Under the pieces are notes generated by a model. That model saw only the letters and a list, made by a program, of their open reading frames with translations. It was not told where the DNA came from and did not search any database. Below, one piece after another: positions 1-4,562 of a stretch of DNA of 5,801 bases. The translations under genes were made by a program, and so were the position numbers. Source of the DNA: Verrucomicrobiales bacterium (GTDB taxonomy: Bacteria > Verrucomicrobiota > Verrucomicrobiia > Verrucomicrobiales > Verrucomicrobiaceae); the NCBI GenBank assembly GCA_003453085.1, contig DMMK01000729.1, positions 1 through 5,801 of the forward strand, in the 5' to 3' direction. Each line of letters starts with the position of its first letter. Position 1 is the stretch's first letter.

Positions 1-1986
1 CCCGCCAATGGCACGGCCATCCCGGCACCTGGGAATGTGACGCTGACGGCCAATGCCCAAGATGCGGAGGCCCCGGTGAGCAAGGTGGAGTTCTTCTCCG
101 GCAGCACGACGCTGGCATCCCTGGGTGTGGATACGCAGGCTCCGTTCAGCCTGAGTCTGACGAATCTGGCCGCAGGCAGCTACACCTTCACAGCCAAGGC
201 CACCGACAGCCTGGGCCAGGTGGTGACCTCGGCCTCCGTGCTGGTATCCGTCTTTGTGGAAGCACCCGCACCTGTTGACTCCACGCAGCGTTCGGTGGGC
301 CTATTTGGCCCGCCGGCCTGGACGGTGGTGGGTACCAGTCCCCCACCCTTGGATTTCAATCTGCCAGGGAACAATGTGGGCGACCTTTCTCTGAAGATCG
401 CAGGGGCGGCGGTGCCGTTCAATGGTGGCATCACCCTGGCGACAAACTGGAACAGCCCGGCCAGCATCGCTGCGGGGGTGCCTGCGCTGGACAATCTGGC
501 GCTTCCCTTTGCCGGGGCCGATGGCAATGCGAATGTCAGCGTGCTGGACAATGCCAATGGCAATGCCTCCAGCGCGAACCCAGCCACGACGGAGGAGACC
601 TCCGGCATCAGCGTGGCCTACCTCCCTTATGCAGCCGGATGGACGGGGGCCAGTGTGGACAGCAATGCGGCGGTGCTGAGCGGAAACTTGCCTGCGGGTG
701 TCACCGTGGCAGCGCTTTCAGAACCCGGGACCTACTCGATTGACGGACTGTCCACAGCGGGGAATTTGCTGGCCGTGACCAACGGCAATGGCGGCTCTTT
801 GGGAGACAATGTTTGTTCGGTCCGCATCGCGGATGGCCGCTGGGTGGTGGATGTGAGGGACAATGATGCCTCGGGGCAAAACGGCACGTTCAGCTTTGTG
901 TACATTCCTGCGAATACGACGGGTGTTTTGGCAGCGGCCATCAGCAGCACGGGGGCCGTGACCAAGATGAATGCGGAGCTGGGTGAACTGGGCATGACGA
1001 CCACACCAGGAGCCGAGGGGCTGGACCTGCTTTTCGGCGATGGCACGGTGATCAATCCAGCCACGGCGGCGCTTTTCATCACGGCGGATTCTTCCCGCAA
1101 TGCAGCGGCGGAAGACAACCTAGTGGCGTGGTCCACGAATGGAAACTCATTCCGAGTGTTCTCGCAGGATCTGCCGCAGGTCAGCGGCACGCATCAGGCG
1201 ATCGATGTGCGCATCCTTGTCATTCCCTTAGCCACGGCGAGTGCGGCCAACGTTGTCACCATCACGGCCTCAGATGCCACGGCAGGTGAGGCGGGAGTGG
1301 ATCAAGCCCTGGGCTTCACGATTTCACGCAGTGGCAGCACCGCCCAGGCGTTGACAGTTTCGCTCGCGGCCACGGGCAGCGCGACGGCGGGGACGGACTA
1401 CACGGGATTCCAAACCAGCGTGGTGATTCCGGCGGGGCAGTCTTCGGTGAATCTGCCGCTGGCAGTTCTGGCGGACAACCTTGCCGAGGGAATGGAGACG
1501 ATCCAGATCACCGTAGTGGCGGAGGCGAGTTACACGGTGGATGCAGCAGACAGCGCCAGTGCGAGCATTGCCGACAGGCCAGCGCAGAACTGGTCGTTTG
1601 CCAACATCGGTAACCCGGCGAAGCGCGGCCCTTATGACGATGCGGACGGTGATGGGGTGCTGAACCTTTTGGAATACTTCATGGGCACGCTGCCGGAGGA
1701 TGGCCAGAGCACGGGAGGGACCGCCATCACGGCGACCCGTGAGAGCGCCACGTTTTGGTTTAACCGGGCCTTAAACCGGGAAGATGTGACGGCGGTGGTG
1801 GAGTGGTCGCCGGATCTGATCCACTGGCTGCGCAGCGGCGAGAGCCATGGTGGCCTGAGGCTGAACATCGAGATCACCACGGGGTCTGCGCCTGAAGAAG
1901 ATCCGCAGGTGATGCAGGGCATCGCCACGAATGCGGAGGGGGGTGCGCTGCCGGGCAGTGTGTTCTTCCGGCTGAAGGTGGAGTGA
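1..1986 (+). CDS. Probable secreted or surface multidomain protein with Ig-like and Calx-beta modules, 3' part only
   Basis: The frame is open from base 1 to the TGA at 1984-1986, giving 661 residues; the true start is upstream, so the GTG at 37 is not needed as a start. Residues are numbered from base 1. Residues about 5-83 look like a bacterial Ig-like domain (VEFFSGSTTLASLGVD, then SYTFTAKATDSLGQ). Residues about 100-410 are Asn/Gly/Ala-rich and beta-strand-like, with two similar stretches ending VAYLPY (near 208-213) and FVYIP (near 299-303). Residues about 416-525 match a Calx-beta module (TAGTDYTGF, then DNLAEGMETIQITV). Residues 546-559 carry a Ca-binding-like D-D-A-D-G-D-G motif followed by NLLEY. 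The C-terminus ends FFRLKVE. Such modules are typical of exported proteins; adhesion, matrix or a C-terminal appendage of a missing enzyme domain are all possible. The catalytic part, if any, and any signal peptide are outside the window, so no specific function can be given. Confidence 0.85.
   Translation, partial: PANGTAIPAPGNVTLTANAQDAEAPVSKVEFFSGSTTLASLGVDTQAPFSLSLTNLAAGSYTFTAKATDSLGQVVTSASVLVSVFVEAPAPVDSTQRSVGLFGPPAWTVVGTSPPPLDFNLPGNNVGDLSLKIAGAAVPFNGGITLATNWNSPASIAAGVPALDNLALPFAGADGNANVSVLDNANGNASSANPATTEETSGISVAYLPYAAGWTGASVDSNAAVLSGNLPAGVTVAALSEPGTYSIDGLSTAGNLLAVTNGNGGSLGDNVCSVRIADGRWVVDVRDNDASGQNGTFSFVYIPANTTGVLAAAISSTGAVTKMNAELGELGMTTTPGAEGLDLLFGDGTVINPATAALFITADSSRNAAAEDNLVAWSTNGNSFRVFSQDLPQVSGTHQAIDVRILVIPLATASAANVVTITASDATAGEAGVDQALGFTISRSGSTAQALTVSLAATGSATAGTDYTGFQTSVVIPAGQSSVNLPLAVLADNLAEGMETIQITVVAEASYTVDAADSASASIADRPAQNWSFANIGNPAKRGPYDDADGDGVLNLLEYFMGTLPEDGQSTGGTAITATRESATFWFNRALNREDVTAVVEWSPDLIHWLRSGESHGGLRLNIEITTGSAPEEDPQVMQGIATNAEGGALPGSVFFRLKVE
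1246..1575 (+). other. Calx-beta domain region within the first CDS
   Basis: The encoded segment starts ANVVTITASDATAGEAG and continues with a Phe-Thr-Ile-Ser-Arg strand, then GSATAGTDYTGF, VVIPAGQSSVNLPLAVLADN and EGMETIQITVV. The order A-G-x-DY, then [FI]-P-x-G, then D-N-x-x-E-G-x-E-x-x-x-[IVL] is the Calx-beta signature. Family knowledge: these are roughly 100-residue beta-sandwich modules that bind calcium through acidic loop residues and are frequent in large bacterial surface proteins. The boundaries are approximate. Confidence 0.75.
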
Positions 1987-2066
1987 GCAGGCACAGCATG
2001 CGGAGAGTTCATGGGGGCCAGATGGGGAGGCGGAAGCGAAGATTTGAGTAACAACCCCCTTCCACC
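1987..2066. other. Short intergenic gap, no clear signal
   Basis: These 80 bases separate the surface-protein gene from the host-attachment gene. I see no hairpin plus T-tract that would end the first gene, and no -35/-10 pair with acceptable spacing. Cotranscription with the upstream gene or a non-sigma70 promoter are both possible. Confidence 0.4.
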
Positions 2067-2507
2067 ATGAAAACCCTGCCTGAACTACTCATCGTTACCG
2101 ATCGCGGACACTTCATCGCCTACCGTGGCTATGCGCAGGGGCGACTCACCGCCCTGGATGCGATGGACATTCCCGAGTCGCTGGAAAAGCTGAGCGACCA
2201 AGTGACGGACAAAGCGGGTGGTTTTTCCGCCATGGAATCCATGGGCCAGGGCAACTCCTCCGCCGAGCGACTGCCTTTGGAAGCAGAGCTGGAACTGCGC
2301 TCGATCCGCAAGATCGGCCAGCGCATCGGCGAACTGATCGACGAGCACGATATCAATACCTGGGGACTGGTGGCCGCCCCCGAAATTCACGGAGCCATCG
2401 TGGACCAGGTGCCGCCGCTGATGCGCGACAAGCTGGTGCTGCGGGTGAAGAAGAACCTGAACAACCAGACGCCGGAAGAGCTGCTGAAGCGGCTGGCGGA
2501 GGCTTAA
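2067..2507 (+). CDS. Host attachment family protein (Host_attach / baeRF-type)
   Basis: A 146-residue soluble protein without signal peptide or membrane segment. The N-terminus (LLIVTDRGHFIAYRG, residues 7-21) is the family's first strand pair; residues 50-67 form a Gly/Gln/Ser-rich loop with GG at 51-52 and GQG at 60-62; residues 71-94 are a charged helix; WGLVAAPEIHGAI (99-111) matches the family's 'LVLVAPPRFLG' strand-loop-helix; and LRVKKNLNNQTPEELLKRL (125-143) matches the usual ending 'V..E..KDLT..SP.EL...L'. The family was named from Agrobacterium genes linked to plant attachment. Later comparative work grouped it with bacterial and archaeal relatives of release factor eRF1 (baeRF), suggesting a ribosome-related role; neither function is shown for this protein. 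The ATG at 2067 is chosen because it places the first strand normally; no Shine-Dalgarno is visible (pyrimidine/A-rich CCCCCTTCCACC upstream). It is 80 bp after the previous gene and is followed by a terminator. Confidence 0.8.
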   Translation: MKTLPELLIVTDRGHFIAYRGYAQGRLTALDAMDIPESLEKLSDQVTDKAGGFSAMESMGQGNSSAERLPLEAELELRSIRKIGQRIGELIDEHDINTWGLVAAPEIHGAIVDQVPPLMRDKLVLRVKKNLNNQTPEELLKRLAEA

Positions 2508-2525
2508 TATCCCAGCTCTTATGCG

Positions 2526-2573
2526 CCCCCATTCACGTAGCCAGTGAGGCATCGTGGATGGGGGTTTTGTTTT
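2526..2573 (+). terminator. Strong rho-independent terminator after the host attachment gene
   Basis: The arms CCCCCATTCACG (2526-2537) and CGTGGATGGGGG (2553-2564) form a 12-bp stem with a single G-U wobble, around a 15-nt loop (2538-2552). The stem is followed directly by TTTTGTTTT (2565-2573). It begins 19 nt after the TAA at 2505-2507. The reverse strand lacks a T-tract on the other side, so it acts in the + direction only. It should isolate the efflux operon from upstream transcription. Confidence 0.93.
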
Positions 2574-2621
2574 GACAGCTTTCCCGGCAAGCTCATCCAG
2601 CAGCCTGGGGCATTCCGCTGT

Positions 2622-2636
2622 ACTCGTAAGGCGAGT
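2622..2636. repeat. Small inverted repeat ACTCG-N5-CGAGT
   Basis: Perfect 5-bp arms at 2622-2626 and 2632-2636 around TAAGG. There is no T-tract behind it, so it is not a terminator. It lies in the gap between the terminator and the repressor promoter. It could be chance, a weak hairpin or a protein site. Confidence 0.35.
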
Positions 2637-2657
2637 TTAGAGCGGATTCTTTTCGAA

Positions 2658-2678
2658 ATGTGACCGCCCCTGTCACAT
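2658..2678. promoter_or_regulatory. Inverted repeat ATGTGAC-N7-GTCACAT, possible regulator site
   Basis: Perfect 7-bp arms at 2658-2664 and 2672-2678 surround CGCCCCT. The TGTGA/TCACA half-sites look like those of Crp/Fnr-family regulators, but the gap between these cores is 9 nt rather than the usual 6 nt of E. coli CRP, so a different dimeric regulator is equally possible. Its centre is about 118 bp upstream of the predicted transcription start at 2786. No T-tract follows, which argues against a terminator. Confidence 0.5.
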
Positions 2679-2696
2679 CCCGGACATCTCATTCGT

Positions 2697-2714
2697 CGTC
2701 ATAGGAAGATGACG
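2697..2714. promoter_or_regulatory. Inverted repeat CGTCAT-N6-ATGACG, possible regulator site
   Basis: Perfect 6-bp arms at 2697-2702 and 2709-2714 around AGGAAG. It ends 23 bp before the first TetR-type operator and has an unrelated sequence, so if it is a binding site it would serve another protein. The ATG inside the right arm (2709) is in frame with the repressor but is not its likely start. Confidence 0.4.
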
Positions 2715-2737
2715 TTTCACACCCTCCCACAAAAAAG

Positions 2738-2751
2738 ACCGTCTGGACGGC
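2738..2751. promoter_or_regulatory. TetR-type operator, copy 1 (upstream of -35)
   Basis: ACCGTC-TG-GACGG followed by C at 2751: a palindrome with 6-bp arms and one mismatch at the last position. A 14-nt core (GACCGTCTGGACGG, 2737-2750) is repeated exactly at 2760-2773. The site ends one base before the -35 box. Its likely ligand is the TetR-family repressor encoded directly downstream; this is inferred from position and symmetry. Confidence 0.8.
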
Positions 2752-2779
2752 TTGACACCGACCGTCTGGACGGTATGCT
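2752..2779 (+). promoter_or_regulatory. Sigma70-type promoter of the repressor-efflux operon
   Basis: A perfect -35 box TTGACA (2752-2757) is followed after 16 bp by TATGCT (2774-2779), four of six matches to TATAAT including the first TAT and the last T. Transcription would start about 7 bp later, near 2786. The -35 sits between the two operator copies and the second operator fills the spacer, touching the first base of the -10. That is the expected layout for steric repression by the gene's own product. Confidence 0.82.
2761..2774. promoter_or_regulatory. TetR-type operator, copy 2 (in the promoter spacer)
   Basis: ACCGTC-TG-GACGGT is a perfect 6-bp-arm palindrome with a 2-bp centre. It lies between -35 and -10 and shares T2774 with the -10. 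Its centre is 23 bp from that of copy 1, about two helical turns, so two repressor dimers could bind at once. Confidence 0.85.
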
Positions 2780-2786
2780 CATTTTT

Positions 2787-3398
2787 ATGACTCTGAATCG
2801 CTCCACCTCCACACGAGATTTGCTTCTAGACGCGGCTGAGACGGTGGCCTCCACCCAAGGCGTTTCCCGCCTCACCTTTGACGCCGTGGCTGCCGAGGCC
2901 GGCGTGAGCAAAGGCGGTCTGCTGCACCACTTCACCAACAAGGACCAGCTCATCGAGGCCATGGTCCTGCGCACCGCCGAAGGCTGGCGCGAATGCTACA
3001 TGAGCGGCTATGAAAGTGTCCCTGAAGGCCCGGGCCGCATGGTGCGCGGCATGCTGAACAAATGCCTGGGCGATGCTGAAAGCTGGACCGAACAGCTCCG
3101 CCGCGCCTACGGCTCCGTCTTCGCCGCCCTGGCCTACAACCCGGCCCTCATCGAGCCCATGCGCAAGGCCTATGCTGACCTGTATGAATACGTGAAAAAT
3201 GACGGCCTGCCCTGCGGCGTGGCCGAGGCCGTCACCACCGCCATTGATGGCCTTTGGCTTTACTGGATTCTCGGCCTCCGCCCCGTGGACCAGGGCGAGA
3301 TGGACCGCATGAGAAAAGCCCTGGAGACCATTCTCAAGAACTCCCTGGGAGAAGTTTTGTTAGCGTCAGTCAACCCCCCGAAAAAACCCAAACCATGA
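2787..3398 (+). CDS. TetR/AcrR-family transcriptional repressor, local regulator of the efflux operon
   Basis: A 203-residue protein, the usual TetR-family length. The N-terminal DNA-binding domain covers residues about 9-55: helix 1 TRDLLLDAAETVAS, then LTFDAVAAEAGVSKGGLLHHF, where A-x-E-A-G-V-S-K-G is the classic helix-turn-helix, followed by NKDQLIEAMV. Residues 60-195 are the variable ligand-binding and dimerisation part, helix-rich with aromatic residues (GLWLYWILGLRP). I chose the ATG at 2787 over the in-frame ATG at 2709: the earlier start would put the promoter and both operators inside the gene and add 26 residues unrelated to the family. The start sits at the predicted transcription start, so the mRNA may be leaderless. 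Its TGA overlaps the adaptor's ATG (ATGA). Predicted role: cytoplasmic repressor of its own transcript and hence of the pump. The inducer is unknown. Confidence 0.93.
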   Translation: MTLNRSTSTRDLLLDAAETVASTQGVSRLTFDAVAAEAGVSKGGLLHHFTNKDQLIEAMVLRTAEGWRECYMSGYESVPEGPGRMVRGMLNKCLGDAESWTEQLRRAYGSVFAALAYNPALIEPMRKAYADLYEYVKNDGLPCGVAEAVTTAIDGLWLYWILGLRPVDQGEMDRMRKALETILKNSLGEVLLASVNPPKKPKP

Positions 3399-4516
3399 AC
3401 ATCTATCGCTGGAGTGCCTCCTTGATTCTGATCTCAGCCATTGCCGGAGGCGGCTATGCGCTGGCGGAATGGAAGCGCACCTCCCTCCAGGAAGCCGCCG
3501 ATGCCGCCGCCAGTCAACCCGAGCCTGCGGAGACAGTGGTCATCACCACCTCACGCCCGCAGGAACACCGGCAGGTGACCACCGCCATCGGCACCGTCCT
3601 CGCCCTGCGTTCTGTCACCCTGCGCAATGAACTGGCCGGCACCGTCGCCCACACCGCTTTGAAGTCCGGCCAGATTGTCGAACAGGGCACGGTTCTTGTC
3701 GCCCTGGACGTCTCCGTGGAGGAGGCGGAACTGAAGGCCCTGGAAGCCCAGTCCGTACTGGCGGAAGCCACCCTCAACCGCATGCAGCGCCTCACCCGCG
3801 ACCGGGCGGCCACCGAGATGGATGTGGACCGCGCCCGCGCCGAGCGGGACGTCGCCCTGGCCCAGATCGCCCGCACCCAGGCGGTGATGGCCCGCAAGAC
3901 CCTCCGCGCCCCCTTCAAGGCACGTGTCGGTCTCGCCGACCTGCATCCCGGCCAGTATCTGGTAGAGGGCACGGAACTGACCACGCTGCAAGGGGTGGAT
4001 GAAGGCGTGCATGTGGATTTCAGCGTCACCCAAAACGTGGCCGCCAGCCTGCGCGAAGGCCACACCGTGGATGTCCTGACCACCGGTGAAAACACGGTGG
4101 TGAAGGCAAAAATCGTCGCCCTAGACTCCCGCATTGATCCCAAGACCCGCAATGCCTGGGTGCGTGCCCGCATCGAAGACGCCCGCAAAGCCCCCGCCCC
4201 AGGTGCCTCCGTACGCGTGCGTGTGCCGGTGGGCGAGGCCAGCCAGGTGGTGGCCGTCAGCATCAGCGCCCTCCGTCGCGGGCCTGAAGGCGACCATGTC
4301 TATGTGGTCAAGAATGACAAAGATGGCAACCCACGAGCGCACCTCCGTCTGGTGCAAACGCTGACCGTGCAGGGAGATGACGTCCTCCTCCGCAGCGGCC
4401 TCAAAGCTGGCGAGCAGGTCGCGGCCTCCGGCTCCTTCAAGCTGCGCGAGGCCGTCCTCGTCGCCGCCGCCCCAAACGAGACCTCCTCCGCTGCGGCTGG
4501 AACCAGCCTGAAGTGA
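3395..4516 (+). CDS. RND efflux periplasmic adaptor (membrane fusion protein, MexH/AcrA-like)
   Basis: A 373-residue HlyD/AcrA-type adaptor that would bridge the inner-membrane pump and an outer-membrane channel. Residues 7-24 are a hydrophobic signal or anchor; A22-L23-A24 could be a signal peptidase I site, and there is no lipobox Cys. Residues about 75-105 (AGTVAHTALKSGQIVEQGT, then LVALD) are the first half of the lipoyl domain; 107-167 the alpha-helical hairpin (VLAEATLNRMQRL, RAERDVALAQIAR); 168-200 the second lipoyl half with RAPFKARVGLADLHPGQYL; about 203-285 the beta-barrel; 287-365 the membrane-proximal domain (VVAVSISALRRG, DHVYVV, LKAGEQVAASGSFKL). This order and length fit the family. 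The ATG at 3395 overlaps the repressor's TGA and directly precedes the signal region; the open frame back to 3254 lies inside the repressor gene and adds a non-family extension. No Shine-Dalgarno is seen, so translation is probably coupled to the repressor. Confidence 0.94.
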   Translation: MNIYRWSASLILISAIAGGGYALAEWKRTSLQEAADAAASQPEPAETVVITTSRPQEHRQVTTAIGTVLALRSVTLRNELAGTVAHTALKSGQIVEQGTVLVALDVSVEEAELKALEAQSVLAEATLNRMQRLTRDRAATEMDVDRARAERDVALAQIARTQAVMARKTLRAPFKARVGLADLHPGQYLVEGTELTTLQGVDEGVHVDFSVTQNVAASLREGHTVDVLTTGENTVVKAKIVALDSRIDPKTRNAWVRARIEDARKAPAPGASVRVRVPVGEASQVVAVSISALRRGPEGDHVYVVKNDKDGNPRAHLRLVQTLTVQGDDVLLRSGLKAGEQVAASGSFKLREAVLVAAAPNETSSAAAGTSLK

Positions 4517-4562
4517 ACGTTGCCGATCTCCCTCAACATCCCTCTCCTGAACGCCTCCCCCC

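Larger units (their letters stand above)
2574..2736. other. Intergenic regulatory region upstream of the efflux promoter
   Basis: No convincing coding frame is present. The region holds the three inverted repeats listed separately. A TTGACA at 2572-2577 overlaps the terminator T-tract but has no matching -10. No riboswitch or known RNA fold was recognised. Confidence 0.5.

Noticed and set aside
37..39. GTG at 37 as the start of the first gene
   Set aside because: The frame is open to base 1 and the upstream residues continue the Ig-like domain, so the gene is cut by the window edge.
517..570. AATG/CAATGCC low-complexity repeats
   Set aside because: They encode an Asn-Gly-Ala-rich stretch of the secreted protein; copies are irregular and not a CRISPR or tandem array.
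1759..1780. Near-direct repeat TTTAACCGGG / TTAAACCGGG
   Set aside because: Only two imperfect 10-mers inside a coding region; explained by a repeated F-N-R / L-N-R peptide, no further copies.
2572..2577. TTGACA overlapping the terminator T-tract as a second promoter
   Set aside because: No -10-like hexamer is present 15-19 bp downstream.
2709..2786. Upstream in-frame ATG giving a 229-residue repressor
   Set aside because: It would place the promoter and both operators inside the coding region, and the added 26 residues do not resemble the family N-terminus. AGGAAG directly abuts this ATG, too close to act as a Shine-Dalgarno.
3254..3394. Longer adaptor start inside the repressor gene
   Set aside because: The extension is a shifted-frame reading of the repressor and would bury the signal/anchor segment; the ATGA start at 3395 fits the family.
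3514..4263. 249-codon open frame on the minus strand opposite the adaptor
   Set aside because: Arg/Ser/Thr-rich composition without family features; a shadow of the GC-rich adaptor gene. Other minus-strand frames in the window were rejected for the same reason.
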